Origin: Phymorhynchus buccinoides
Taxonomy: Eukaryota; Mollusca; Gastropoda; Neogastropoda; Raphitomidae
Reading direction: 5' to 3'
NCBI GenBank assembly: GCA_017654935.2
Contig: CM065697.1
Span: 46,617,263 to 46,681,262 of the forward strand
Length of the DNA: 64,000 nucleotides
Shown here: one piece after another, positions 57,923 to 59,580 of the stretch
Layout of the letters: every line of letters begins with the position of its first letter
How positions within the stretch are numbered: the first letter of the stretch is position 1
Translations under genes and position numbers: made by a program
Notes under the pieces: model-generated
The model's input: only the letters and a program-made list of their open reading frames with translations
Told to the model about the DNA's origin: nothing
The model's database searches: none

Positions 57923-58115
57923 GATTTCAATGGGAAAATTTGATGGGGTTGTTGTCTAAGCTACAACTTTGCGTCCCAATTCTGTCTTGGCGCTGACAGA
58001 GGCGTGTGGTGTGGAGGCCGGCAGTGACATGTACTGGGTGAAAGGGAAAGACAACCTGGTCTACGACACCTCCAACAACCACTTGTCGTCTCCCTTGCGA
58101 CACCATCGACACCAT
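16246..58115 (+). CDS. ARHGAP35: p190 RhoGAP gene (exons 1-19, C-terminus beyond window)
   Basis: This is a Rho GTPase-activating protein of the p190 family, which switches off RhoA-type GTPases at the cell cortex and links RasGAP to the cytoskeleton. Nineteen exons at 16267-16389, 17620-17899, 20728-20819, 22504-22821, 24208-24476, 26561-26779, 28040-28226, 29983-30089, 31332-31484, 33300-33429, 35200-35323, 38499-38700, 39644-39859, 44029-44146, 46709-46848, 47442-47623, 48993-49191, 51757-52001 and 58000-58115 join by GT-AG introns in compatible phases into 1140 codons without a stop. Order: GTPase domain (about 9-271), FF region (272-535), pseudo-GTPase 1 (about 600-740), pseudo-GTPase 2 (about 805-960), linker with Tyr-x-x-Pro motif (1020-1140). 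Human p190A is about 1,500 residues, so roughly the last 350, with the RhoGAP domain, are missing because the window ends. It could equally be named ARHGAP5; it is probably the single invertebrate ancestor-type gene. Confidence 0.96.
16427..16915. mobile_element. TTAA-flanked MITE type A with an inner copy
   Basis: The outer copy (TTAA at 16427 and 16912) carries a second copy of the family at 16486-16721, itself between TTAA sites. Both have CCCTTTC ends with cgccaac/cgccagc. Same arrangement as at 33505-33998. Confidence 0.83.
17220..17562. mobile_element. ACTCATTC-type MITE, incomplete
   Basis: Its right part matches 34740-35073 (ggacatatatggccggaacg, acttgaatgagttaa). The left end is degraded. 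It lies just before exon 2. Confidence 0.6.
17620..17899 (+). CDS. ARHGAP35: exon 2: GTPase domain, switch region
   Basis: Phase 0 in, phase 1 out. It reads [18 protein letters not shown] and then [15 protein letters not shown], matching the highly conserved p190 block after the P-loop. [15 protein letters not shown] and [14 protein letters not shown] follow, both diagnostic of the p190 GTPase domain. Donor is CTGG|GTAAGC. Degenerate copies of its last ~85 bases, most with the donor, lie downstream in intron 2. Confidence 0.96.
17961..19230 (+). repeat. dispersed partial copies of the exon 2 donor end
   Basis: Five partial copies of the exon 2 3' end lie in intron 2 at about 17961-18030, 18106-18190, 18312-18350, 18661-18721 and 19143-19230, the last three separated by unrelated sequence. 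Four keep a GTAAG donor after CTGG. They are diverged by scattered substitutions and so are older than the arrays further downstream. None has an acceptor and a coding start that would make a complete alternative exon. Confidence 0.88.
18750..19122. mobile_element. TA-flanked MITE, long diverged variant
   Basis: The left end (ccgtaattcacagactgcaa) and right end (gcttatagtccgccaattac plus gg) are inverted copies and the element is flanked by TA. It is related to the shorter elements at 23377-23548, 34261-34447 and 58164-58333, whose ends read CYGTATTTTTCGGACTATAAGGCG. TA duplication fits the Tc1/mariner superfamily. It carries no transposase. Confidence 0.75.
19807..20622 (+). mobile_element. 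nested hAT-like element
   Basis: It begins agtgttgattctaga and ends with the inverse, tctagaatcaacact. The flanking 8 bases, gggggtcc and ggttgtcc, are an 8-bp target duplication with two mismatches, as expected for hAT elements. Removing the element with one repeat restores the host repeat sequence seen at 62689-62906. Inside lies the start of a transposase-like gene (20086-20427). Confidence 0.8.
20086..20427 (+). pseudogene. hAT transposase N-terminal fragment (ZNF862-like)
   Basis: A 113-codon frame opens with [10 protein letters not shown] at its second ATG (20095) and ends with [16 protein letters not shown] then a stop. The pattern FQ..WL..FPWL preceded by an acidic, Ser-rich stretch is typical of the N-terminus of hAT/ZNF862-like proteins, just before their zinc finger. 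No zinc finger, RNase-H-like core or dimerisation domain follows, so this is a truncated non-autonomous remnant. Family assignment rests on this one short motif. Confidence 0.55.
20728..20819 (+). CDS. ARHGAP35: exon 3: GTPase domain, central strand
   Basis: Phase 1 in, phase 0 out. The split Gly codon completes DQLG, then [17 protein letters not shown] and [13 protein letters not shown] follow, matching the p190 segment around its switch II position. The acceptor is ctttcag and the donor CAG|GTCAGT. Confidence 0.95.
20880..21140 (-). repeat. dispersed repeat C (tail ends gaagaagaag)
   Basis: A minus-strand copy of a repeat found complete in + orientation at 49222-49555. Consensus marks: a stretch about ttctggaagttctgtgcttg, then ggccatatggcctgggaacg, ending in an AAG-rich tail. 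The simple tail suggests a retroposon (SINE or LINE 3' end), but I see no clear RNA polymerase III boxes. Confidence 0.6.
21471..22124 (+). mobile_element. second hAT-like remnant with inverted ends
   Basis: Ends cagacctgcctac and gtaggcaggtttg are inverted copies with one mismatch. The flanks are A-rich (aaataaaa and ataaaaaa), so an 8-bp target duplication is possible but not demonstrable. It contains a broken transposase N-terminus at 21718-22126. Confidence 0.65.
21718..22126 (+). pseudogene. broken hAT transposase N-terminus with BED-like finger
   Basis: One frame gives [20 protein letters not shown] and later [14 protein letters not shown]; a shift near 21890 is needed to reach the next frame, with [20 protein letters not shown] followed by [10 protein letters not shown]. 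The C-x2-C ... H-x4-H spacing is a BED-type zinc finger like those starting many hAT transposases. The catalytic core is absent. A different family from the remnant at 20086. Confidence 0.65.
22148..22180 (+). repeat. short copy of an internal piece of exon 4 in intron 3
   Basis: About 30 bases (tggaattcgtcacctcctt and onward) match exon 4 at 22533-22562 with few changes. It lies 350 bp upstream of the real exon and abuts a TTAA-flanked MITE. Confidence 0.75.
22180..22393. mobile_element. TTAA-flanked MITE, type B
   Basis: TTAA plus ccccttgactgccaggg at the left is inverted at the right (ggcagtcaaggggttaa). A TTAA duplication with CCC(C)TT ends is the piggyBac signature. About 210 bp, non-coding. 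Related copies: 25097-25348 and 52953-53169. Confidence 0.75.
22504..22821 (+). CDS. ARHGAP35: exon 4: GTPase domain, G4/G5 motifs
   Basis: Phase 0 both sides, 106 codons. [19 protein letters not shown] carries TKQD at the position of the G4 NKxD motif (human p190 has TKCD), and [19 protein letters not shown] carries the ETSA G5 motif. This completes the guanine-binding pocket and confirms a real GTP-binding domain. Acceptor ttttcaccag; donor CAG|GTGAGT. Confidence 0.96.
22833..23007. mobile_element. pogo/Tigger-type MITE (CAGTGGAACCTCC ends)
   Basis: It is flanked by TA and has inverted ends cagtggaacctccctta / aggaggttccactg. CAGTGGAACCTC-like ends with TA duplication are typical of the pogo/Tigger group. 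It lies 11 bp after the exon 4 donor. Related: 10644-13078, 13907-14104, 34065-34592, 47740-47903. Confidence 0.8.
23377..23548. mobile_element. TA-flanked MITE (CTGTATTTTTCGG ends)
   Basis: It has ends ctgtatttttcggacttta and its inverse (cttatagtcagaaaaatatg) between TA dinucleotides. About 170 bp, no gene. Same family as 34261-34447 and 58164-58333. Confidence 0.75.
23706..24095 (+). mobile_element. tRNA-derived SINE
   Basis: The head (gtggcacagtggtaatgcg ... gagttcgaacctgggtac) has an A-box-like TGGCACAGTGG and a B-box GAGTTCGAACC at tRNA spacing. A shared body follows, and a tail around cctaatacctaatac. Minus-strand copies of the same family lie at 13478-13842 and 32330-32556. Confidence 0.75.
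24208..24476 (+). CDS. ARHGAP35: exon 5: start of FF-domain region
   Basis: Phase 0 in, phase 2 out. It begins [20 protein letters not shown] and then [20 protein letters not shown], aligning with the first FF repeat of p190. An Arg-rich helix ([20 protein letters not shown]) follows. The exon is strikingly GC-rich compared with its introns. Donor GAAAA|GTGAGC. Confidence 0.94.
25097..25348. mobile_element. TTAA-flanked MITE, type B
   Basis: TTAA then ccctttgactgcca at the left, ggcagtgaaggggttaa at the right. piggyBac-like ends; no coding capacity. Confidence 0.72.
25424..25675 (-). repeat. dispersed repeat C, minus copy
   Basis: Contains ggccatatggccataatgg and the block around aggcagagtcaaagagagtg in the inverted orientation. 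Same family as 20880-21140, 29330-29905 and 49222-49555. Confidence 0.6.
25675..26560 (+). repeat. tandem array of the exon 6 acceptor end (5 decoy copies)
   Basis: Five copies of the intron end plus the first ~65 bases of exon 6 precede the real one. Exon-like starts fall at 25714, 25870, 26052, 26214 and 26401; the true start is 26561. Spacing is 156-187 bp. Each has an intact cag acceptor and reads the same residues up to SHFVE, then runs into (CCCT)n/(CT)n. That pyrimidine tract supplies the polypyrimidine tract of the next copy. Confidence 0.95.
26561..26779 (+). CDS. ARHGAP35: exon 6: FF-domain region
   Basis: Phase 2 in, phase 2 out. It reads [20 protein letters not shown], then [20 protein letters not shown], equivalent to the human stretch ending in ERIPFDLM, and [13 protein letters not shown]. 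The last of six acceptor copies is used because only it runs on into the rest of the exon; the first donor (AAAGA|GTCAGT) is used because it keeps the frame into exon 7. Confidence 0.95.
26834..27480 (+). repeat. tandem array of the exon 6 donor end (6 decoy copies)
   Basis: The last ~59 bases of exon 6 and the donor recur with starts at 26834, 26947, 27058, 27170, 27271 and 27377. A remnant at 27850 lies beyond an inserted transposon. Each copy is preceded by tag or similar AG and followed by GTGAGT or GTCAGT, so each looks like a 59-nt mini-exon. Because 59 is not a multiple of three, inclusion of one would break the frame. Confidence 0.95.
27481..27834. mobile_element. CAGGCATG-ended element, 6-bp target duplication
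   Basis: 13-bp inverted ends CAGGCATGAAAAC / GTTTTCATGCCTG. It is flanked by attgtg at 27475-27480 and 27835-27840. The neighbouring tandem units, which read ttattattgtgatacttagg, show the empty target with a single attgtg, so the duplication is proven within the window. No gene in its 354 bp. Confidence 0.85.
28040..28226 (+). CDS. ARHGAP35: exon 7: FF-domain region
   Basis: Phase 2 in, phase 0 out. It reads [20 protein letters not shown], then [20 protein letters not shown], corresponding to the human segment from RRAFKENLETS to [25 protein letters not shown] ends the exon at CAG|GTATTT. No array surrounds this exon. Confidence 0.93.
28488..28575. repeat. fragment with the GGGTCCCTGGACCCC motif
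   Basis: A GC-rich block ending gggtccctggacccctgcc, the same subterminal motif as in several 6-bp-TSD elements (42257, 52081, 54552, 55005). I cannot find two ends. Confidence 0.4.
29330..29905 (+). repeat. dispersed repeat C, full copy split by a MITE
   Basis: Matches 49222-49555 on both sides of a TTAA-flanked MITE at 29508-29753. It ends ggccatatggcctgggaacg plus a GAA-rich tail. Confidence 0.7.
29508..29753. mobile_element. TTAA-flanked MITE, type A
   Basis: Ends are TTAActctttcattgcc and ttgaaagggTTAA. Inner marks shared with other copies include caccacaatgatttaacac. It has inserted into dispersed repeat C (intact at 49222-49555). piggyBac-like by its TTAA target. Confidence 0.75.
29983..30089 (+). 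CDS. ARHGAP35: exon 8: end of FF-domain region
   Basis: Phase 0 in, phase 2 out. [20 protein letters not shown] aligns with the human stretch [34 protein letters not shown] follows. Acceptor attttcag, donor GAGAG|GTGGGT. Confidence 0.94.
30283..31331 (+). repeat. tandem array of the exon 9 acceptor end (15 decoy copies)
   Basis: Units of about 63-73 bp repeat the end of intron 8 (tttgttcctgtgcgcag) and the first ~20 bases of exon 9. Exon-like starts fall at about 30283, 30346, 30409, 30474, 30540, 30611, 30683, 30755, 30828, 30899, 30970, 31042, 31115, 31187 and 31260; the true one is 31332. Each has cag|gta, which also resembles a donor. Decoys carry in-frame stops soon after (gaatcgtga), so their use would truncate the protein. 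Confidence 0.95.
31332..31484 (+). CDS. ARHGAP35: exon 9: linker into pseudo-GTPase domain 1
   Basis: Phase 2 in, phase 2 out. [20 protein letters not shown] and then [20 protein letters not shown] align with the human segment [20 protein letters not shown] and its Cys-rich continuation. The acceptor is the last of 16 copies; the donor (CCAG|GTATGT) is the first of nine. Confidence 0.95.
31485..32295 (+). repeat. tandem array of the exon 9 donor end (8 decoy copies)
   Basis: Units of 98-107 bp, usually 99, repeat the last ~75 bases of exon 9 plus the donor and the start of intron 9. Donors follow 31583, 31682, 31780, 31880, 31980, 32083, 32190 and 32288. The first decoy donor is exactly 99 bases after the true one and the stretch between is open in frame. 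Confidence 0.95.
32330..32556 (-). mobile_element. tRNA-derived SINE, minus strand
   Basis: Inverse of the element at 23706: the B-box appears as ggttcgaactc and the A-box end as gtgccactctacacc. Its 5' end (rightmost here) forms the first part of the 57-bp repeat unit that follows. Confidence 0.75.
32542..33299 (+). repeat. 57-bp minisatellite running into the exon 10 acceptor (13 copies)
   Basis: The unit is a SINE end (gccactctacacctg) joined to atttctagtggtaatttcc and a pyrimidine-rich stretch ending tgtgtccctctgt. Only the last unit ends gtgtcgcag, the real exon 10 acceptor; the others lack AG there. 57 is a multiple of three, so long frames run through it on both strands, but these are not genes. 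A short T/A-rich insertion interrupts it near 32970. Confidence 0.93.
33300..33429 (+). CDS. ARHGAP35: exon 10: pseudo-GTPase domain 1, first strand
   Basis: Phase 2 in, phase 0 out. After a Gly-rich insertion it reads [20 protein letters not shown], matching human [20 protein letters not shown]. The P-loop Lys-Ser is absent here, as in the family, so this is a pseudo-GTPase fold. Donor CGG|GTCAGT. Confidence 0.95.
33505..33998. mobile_element. TTAA-flanked MITE type A with a second copy nested inside
   Basis: The outer copy (TTAA at 33505 and 33995) is split by another copy of the same family (33554-33799) inserted at its TTAA. A related copy at 58445 shows the empty site, cTTAActggg. Both have cgccagccatttttcagcc near the left end. 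Confidence 0.85.
34065..34592. mobile_element. triple nest: pogo MITE in pogo MITE, with a Tc1-like MITE inside
   Basis: The outer pogo-type MITE (34065-34592) is split by a second one at 34140-34503 at a TA. That copy is split at another TA by a third element at 34261-34447 (ends ctgtatttttttttt / cgaaaaatacgg). The related element at 47740-47903 shows the uninterrupted sequence for both sites. Confidence 0.85.
34675..35073. mobile_element. ACTCATTC-ended MITE
   Basis: It begins ttagctcattcgcatcgca and ends gacttgaatgagttaa. Two incomplete relatives lie at 17220-17562 and, inverted, 44740-45077, the latter sitting in a TTAA of another repeat. TTAA and inverted gAATGAGT ends again suggest a piggyBac-like group. 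Confidence 0.6.
35200..35323 (+). CDS. ARHGAP35: exon 11: pseudo-GTPase domain 1
   Basis: Phase 0 in, phase 1 out. It reads [20 protein letters not shown], then [10 protein letters not shown] and ATANFKPQ, aligning with human [20 protein letters not shown] and its continuation to FQPHG. Acceptor gtgtatacag; donor ACAAG|GTGGGG. Confidence 0.95.
35480..37800 (+). repeat. 83-bp minisatellite in intron 11 (~25 copies)
   Basis: The unit runs from ggatgtgtttcaggttgtca to gacagacagacagacat, usually 83 bp (35751 to 35834). Copies are nearly identical to 36900, then degenerate from about 37180. Unrelated sequence is spliced in at 37256-37432. Each unit contains tgtttcag, like the exon 12 acceptor (gtgtttcag|ggtgtc), but no recognisable exon 12 coding sequence. 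Confidence 0.93.
38053..38498 (+). repeat. copies of the exon 12 acceptor end (3 decoys)
   Basis: Three partial copies of the intron end plus up to ~95 bases of exon 12 precede the true exon, with exon-like starts near 38060, 38169 and 38325 (true 38499). All keep tttcag|ggtgtctgtgtg. The first diverges soon after; the second and third keep the [11 protein letters not shown] reading and then run into intron. Confidence 0.92.
38499..38700 (+). CDS. ARHGAP35: exon 12: pseudo-GTPase domain 1, C-terminal part
   Basis: Phase 1 in, phase 2 out. The junction with exon 11 gives [20 protein letters not shown], near-identical to human [20 protein letters not shown]. It then reads [20 protein letters not shown] and [10 protein letters not shown]. 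Bounded on both sides by decoy copies; only this one has both ends complete. Confidence 0.96.
38701..39370 (+). repeat. tandem array of the exon 12 donor end (4 decoy copies)
   Basis: About 90 bases of the exon 12 3' end plus GTGAGAG recur; exon-like ends fall at 38850, 38999, 39205 and 39368. Spacers are (GA)n and (GT)n. The fourth copy has lost a few codons and its donor reads GTGACAG. Confidence 0.94.
39644..39859 (+). CDS. ARHGAP35: exon 13: acidic loop between the pseudo-GTPase domains
   Basis: Phase 2 in, phase 2 out. It starts [20 protein letters not shown], equivalent to the human stretch LQCVFLDPASAG. An acidic run ([11 protein letters not shown]) encoded by repeated GAG codons follows, then [17 protein letters not shown] and APQPDLK. 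The acidic run is a lineage-specific expansion. Donor CTCAA|GTGAGT. Confidence 0.94.
39898..40010 (+). repeat. (ATC)n microsatellite just after the exon 13 donor
   Basis: A trinucleotide run with few interruptions starts ~40 bp after the donor and becomes part of the 178-bp units that follow. Confidence 0.95.
40010..41550 (+). repeat. 178-bp tandem array of the exon 13 donor end (~9 copies)
   Basis: Units contain the last ~70 bases of exon 13, the donor region and an (ATC)n tract; several start-to-start distances are exactly 178 (40269, 40447, 40625). The first two copies keep CTCAA|GTGAGT, but from the copy at about 40446 the donor reads CTCAAATGAGT, so GT is lost. The last copy reads CTCAAGTTAAT. 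Confidence 0.95.
41710..41895 (+). repeat. dispersed repeat D
   Basis: A ~190 bp block ending near gtctgattcagaccaagagg. Related copies: 14465-14665 (inverted), 53995-54125 and 61355-61490. Shared marks: cgggactttactgg and cccatatgtgtctg. Class unknown. Confidence 0.65.
42257..42564. mobile_element. CATGGGTGCATC-ended element, 6-bp target duplication
   Basis: 12-bp inverted ends CATGGGTGCATC / GATGCACCCATG, flanked by cagagg at 42251-42256 and 42565-42570. Inside are an A-run and a GC-rich block with cccctggaccccac, a motif shared with other 6-bp-TSD elements. Confidence 0.85.
42790..43230 (+). repeat. (ATC)n-rich microsatellite tract
   Basis: About 440 bp of trinucleotide-rich sequence with ATT, GTC and ACC interruptions. 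It merges into the exon 14 acceptor array. Long frames on both strands are products of the repeat. Confidence 0.95.
43250..44028 (+). repeat. tandem array of the exon 14 acceptor end (8 decoy copies)
   Basis: Units of 83-116 bp contain actatcacag plus the first ~45 bases of exon 14, followed by (ATC)n and agtctaataat. Exon-like starts fall at 43258, 43354, 43438, 43536, 43628, 43720, 43836 and 43928; the true one is 44029. Every copy keeps the AG. Confidence 0.96.
44029..44146 (+). CDS. ARHGAP35: exon 14: start of pseudo-GTPase domain 2
   Basis: Phase 2 in, phase 0 out. [19 protein letters not shown] is the p190 signature (human [15 protein letters not shown]). Then [18 protein letters not shown] follows. 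Flanked by arrays at both ends; the ninth acceptor copy and the first donor (CTGCAG|GTCAGT) enclose the complete exon. Confidence 0.96.
44147..44690 (+). repeat. 41-bp tandem array of the exon 14 donor end (13 copies)
   Basis: Each unit (gtcagtgcggctcagacaac and onward to ctctgcag) has the last ~25 bases of the exon and a GTCAGT donor. Because the unit also ends in tgcag, each is an AG-to-GT cassette. Copies are almost identical, differing by loss of ct before gcag in some, so amplification is recent. Confidence 0.96.
44697..45453. mobile_element. GTGACCCAGCACC-ended element interrupted by another MITE
   Basis: The outer family is complete at 9558-9998 and also at about 51257-51623. Here the left end (gtgacccagcaccag) and the rest (ctgggctagtttttcacaac to 45453) are split by an inverted ACTCATTC-type MITE, whose gagTTAA falls where the intact copy has a TTAA. 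Confidence 0.7.
45519..45741. mobile_element. TTAA-flanked MITE, type A
   Basis: TTAA at each end with ccctttcgctgccagcca at the left and ggcggtgaaaggg at the right. Non-coding. Confidence 0.75.
46160..46410 (+). repeat. (CA)n microsatellite with CGCACG and AATCAC variants
   Basis: Interrupted CA repeat. A second CA tract follows at 46516-46662, close to the exon 15 acceptor. Confidence 0.95.
46709..46848 (+). CDS. ARHGAP35: exon 15: pseudo-GTPase domain 2
   Basis: Phase 0 in, phase 2 out. [20 protein letters not shown] and then [20 protein letters not shown] align with human KRIELSVLSYHSS and [20 protein letters not shown]. One of the best conserved blocks. Acceptor tcatacag; donor CTCAG|GTACAT. 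Confidence 0.96.
46909..47345. mobile_element. TTAA-flanked MITE type A, split by another TTAA element
   Basis: The type A copy starts at TTAA 46909 and is cut off on the right near 47345 by dispersed repeat C. At 47001-47288 a different element with ends TTAAccctcttgcatt / aatgcaagagggTTAA has inserted. Other type A copies show the uninterrupted junction. Confidence 0.8.
47442..47623 (+). CDS. ARHGAP35: exon 16: pseudo-GTPase domain 2, C-terminal part
   Basis: Phase 2 in, phase 1 out. It reads [20 protein letters not shown] and then [20 protein letters not shown], matching the human stretch VALTDGAVDV to [21 protein letters not shown] ends the domain. Very GC-rich. Donor CAGA|GTGAGT. Confidence 0.95.
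47740..47903. mobile_element. pogo/Tigger-type MITE
   Basis: Between TA dinucleotides; ends cagtggaacctccctta and its inverse. About 165 bp. It serves as the uninterrupted reference for the nest at 34065-34592. Confidence 0.8.
47990..48992 (+). repeat. ~77-bp tandem array of the exon 17 acceptor end (13 decoy copies)
   Basis: Units carry gtgtgtgttgttgacag plus ~25 bases of exon 17 (cggcggcctacttgctgttc) and then gataaagtgacaaggtag. The first degenerate start is near 48000; exact ones recur from 48049, 48129 and 48224 at intervals near 77 bp; the true start is 48993. The copies at 48049 and 48129 are longer and followed by GTAAGT, giving 43-nt AG-to-GT cassettes. Confidence 0.95.
48993..49191 (+). 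CDS. ARHGAP35: exon 17: end of pseudo-GTPase 2 and start of linker
   Basis: Phase 1 in, phase 2 out. [20 protein letters not shown] aligns in position with human [20 protein letters not shown]. A proline-rich stretch follows ([20 protein letters not shown]), a likely SH3-binding segment (inference). Donor AACAG|GTGAGG. Confidence 0.93.
49222..49555 (+). repeat. dispersed repeat C, complete copy
   Basis: The least damaged + strand copy: from tccctggggggatacc through cttctggaagttctgtgctt to ggccatatggcctgggaacg and a short AAG tail. Reference for the other copies. Confidence 0.7.
50380..50610 (-). pseudogene. LINE reverse transcriptase C-terminal scrap
   Basis: On the minus strand it reads [19 protein letters not shown], nearly the same as [19 protein letters not shown] in the remnant at 59581-60090. 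Such an ending is typical of non-LTR retrotransposon reverse transcriptases. The rest of the gene is missing. Confidence 0.55.
50928..51144. mobile_element. CAGGGCTCCC-family element, 6-bp target duplication
   Basis: Ends cagggctaccaatcg / gggagccctg; flanked by gttaca at 50922-50927 and 51145-51150. 217 bp, no gene. Shares its whole length with 6257-6486 and 62689-62906. Confidence 0.85.
51257..51623. mobile_element. GTGACCCAGCACC-type inverted-repeat element
   Basis: It begins tgtggcccagcaccacgaaa and ends gtgatgggtcaca, the inverse with changes. Full-length relative at 9558-9998. Confidence 0.65.
51757..52001 (+). CDS. ARHGAP35: exon 18: linker with RasGAP-type tyrosine motif
   Basis: Phase 2 in, phase 1 out. 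[20 protein letters not shown] carries Tyr-Asp-Gln-Pro, a YxxP motif like the two YxxP sites of p190A (YAEP, YSVP) that bind the RasGAP SH2 domains when phosphorylated. [20 protein letters not shown] follows, another candidate tyrosine plus a proline run. A C-run of ~16 bases sits in the acceptor region. Confidence 0.93.
52030..52680 (-). repeat. long dispersed repeat, variant of repeat C, with an inserted element
   Basis: It spans cgctcagccagtttcctgtc to about 52080, is interrupted by the element at 52081-52361, and continues as gcgcctaactaagaaatag and the repeat C block. A close relative without the insertion is at 63540-63840; another part is at 53455-53740 in the opposite orientation. Confidence 0.65.
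52081..52361. mobile_element. CATGGATGCT-ended element, 6-bp target duplication
   Basis: Ends catggatgctactg and (c)aggagcatccatg; flanked by gatgcg at 52075-52080 and 52362-52367. The related host repeat at 63567-63590 shows the site without the insertion. Carries ggcccctggacccctg near its right end. Confidence 0.87.
52953..53169. mobile_element. TTAA-flanked MITE, type B
   Basis: TTAAccccttcactgccag at the left, caggcagggaaggggTTAA at the right. 217 bp. Confidence 0.75.
54552..54862. mobile_element. CATGGATGCT-family element, likely 6-bp target duplication
   Basis: Left end aatggatgctcctg, right end caggagcacccatg. Flanks ttaccc and ttgccc match in five of six. Internal sequence parallels 55005-55412. 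Confidence 0.7.
55005..55412. mobile_element. CATGGATGCT-family element, 6-bp target duplication
   Basis: Left end gcatggatgctcctg, right end caggagcacccatg; flanked by taacaa at 54999-55004 and 55413-55418. The interior has the gcgtcaccggattatgagaa block shared with 52081 and 54552, and a ggcccctggacccctg motif. Confidence 0.83.
55746..55976. mobile_element. TTAA-flanked MITE, type A
   Basis: TTAAccctttcaccgccaac at the left; ggcggtgaaagggttga at the right, where the last TTAA has become TTGA. Confidence 0.72.
56056..56279. mobile_element. foldback element with ~105-bp arms
   Basis: The left arm starts aatgggcagcttatgacaat and runs through gaccgccagagggcactc and ggggcttat; the right arm is its inverse, ending ggcggtcaaattatcg and ttgcccatt. 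The arms meet in (GA)n/(CT)n. RNA from here would form one long hairpin. No target duplication is obvious. Confidence 0.75.
56410..56620 (-). repeat. dispersed repeat, inverse of the window start
   Basis: Inverse of 1-240: the ggctcaagccacaaac palindrome, cggtcggtcggtc repeats, then cttcaaatcgaggctacact and the A/T-rich part. The two copies are 56 kb apart in opposite directions. Confidence 0.8.
56621..57999. other. end of intron 18, no feature recognised
   Basis: A/T-rich intronic sequence with short (GT)n runs at 57325-57355 and 57478-57520, a T-run at 57598-57612, and (TTGA)n at about 57890-57922. No gene and no recognisable transposon ends. Confidence 0.6.
58000..58115 (+). CDS. ARHGAP35: exon 19: linker, last exon in the window
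   Basis: Phase 1 in, phase 0 out. [20 protein letters not shown], then [19 protein letters not shown]; weakly conserved, as is the linker in this family. Acceptor cgctgacag; donor CACCAT|GTGAGT. Its assignment rests on the matched phase with exon 18 and codon composition more than on similarity, so a small part of me allows another arrangement. The RhoGAP exons must lie past 64000. Confidence 0.82.
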
Positions 58116-58163
58116 GTGAGTCTGAACCCCACCTCCCCTCCGCCAGTCTCTTTGGGTTTTTTA

Positions 58164-58333
58164 CCATATTTTACGGACTACAAGGCGCACCTGATTATAA
58201 GGCGCACCCCCCAAATTTTGCACAAAATTCAGATTTTGTTATTAGTTTTTTTTACTATATTATCGGTCATATTATAAAGCGCAGGGGTCTCAGTCTAGGG
58301 AAAAAGTATCGCCTTATAGTCCGTAAAATACGG
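58164..58333. mobile_element. TA-flanked MITE (Tc1-like)
   Basis: Ends catattttacggactacaa and ttatagtccgtaaaatacgg; TA on both sides. It lies 48 bp after the exon 19 donor. Confidence 0.75.
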
Positions 58334-58444
58334 TAATGTCTGCCGCTGGTTTTCGTGTGGTTTTCAATGTGTTTTGTTGTCTCTTGTGCTCCGAGCAAGC
58401 CTGTTTACCCTCTGCCAGGTTTGGGTTGGAATTATTGCTTTTGT

Positions 58445-58676
58445 TTAACCCTTTCGCCGCCAGCCATTTTGTAGCCCCAAGATACCATTAAACTTAACTG
58501 GGAAGAGAACAAAAATTATCTCTGAATTCCTCTGTCACATGCATAACATTAGGCTTATTTTTACGTCCGAAAATTAAGTCTTTGGATAACAGGCCCTGAT
58601 TTGATGCCTTTTGGTGACATGGGTGTCATACCGTTGTGGTGCATACCAAATGCGACATCGGCGGTGAAAGGGTTAA
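58445..58676. mobile_element. TTAA-flanked MITE, type A
   Basis: TTAA with ccctttcgccgccagcca at the left and ggcggtgaaaggg at the right. It shows the empty target used by the nested copy at 33554-33799. Confidence 0.77.
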
Positions 58677-58699
58677 CCGAAAATTATGGAAGGTGTGCT

Positions 58700-59350
58700 C
58701 CAAAATTTCAGTTGAAAACTTCCAGTTGGGGAAAATAAAAATTTAACTTGAATTAGGGAGCAAAAGATTGTTAATGCGACTCGAGGGCAATTATTTTTTT
58801 TCTGATGGATAAAATCAGAAATTTCATGTAAAAGTTTAGGAGTATCTTTTCTTTTGGAAAAGTTACACAGATACTTGTTGAGTTAGGGACATCGTTTTCT
58901 ACCGCACGTTCAACCTCCTTCTCCCTTTTTTAAAATAAAAAAGTTATACCAATTGTAGCTACGTGAATCTGCTCAAAGGTGATGATGAAACACTCTTTTC
59001 AAGATCCATGAACATTGTCAGGAATTAGGAGTTTGTCTTTATCAACAACAAAAAGAGAAAAGAAAAATTTTCCACAAAAAAAGAAAAGGTTTTGGAGCAG
59101 AACATAGGCATTGTAAGTAAATTCAGTTGAAAACTTCCAATCTATTCATTAAAATCCATCATTTGGGAAAATACAAATTTAGCTTGAATTAGGGAGCAAA
59201 AGATTGTTGTTAATGTGACTCGAGGGCAATTTGTTTTCTGATGGATAAAAGTCCTGTGAAAGTTTAGGAATATTTTTTTCTTTCCAAAAAGAAAAAAAAA
59301 AGATTTTGGAACAGAACATAGTCATTGTAAGTAAATTCAGTTGAAAACTT
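58700..59350 (+). repeat. local direct duplication
   Basis: A ~130 bp block (cagttgaaaacttccagttg ... gactcgagggcaatt) at 58708-58830 recurs at 59125-59260 with minor differences. A third short piece, gtaagtaaattcagttgaaa, recurs at 59328. No gene. Confidence 0.7.
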
Positions 59351-59580
59351 CGAGTAATGTGAGGCAGTTTTTAAATAGTTGCTTAGTTGCACGAGTGGTC
59401 ACAAAATCATAACTTGTGAATCACATTCATTCCAAGTTTTTTTTCAGTTAGGTCAGGTCAAGTAAGACAACTAGGCCTCGCAGCCTCTCAAGCGTCTTTT
59501 CTCTTCTTTTTTTCTTTTTTATTGTTGTTGTTTTACAAAACCCAATTCAGTTGGCACAGCTGTGACGGTTTTTGTAGACT

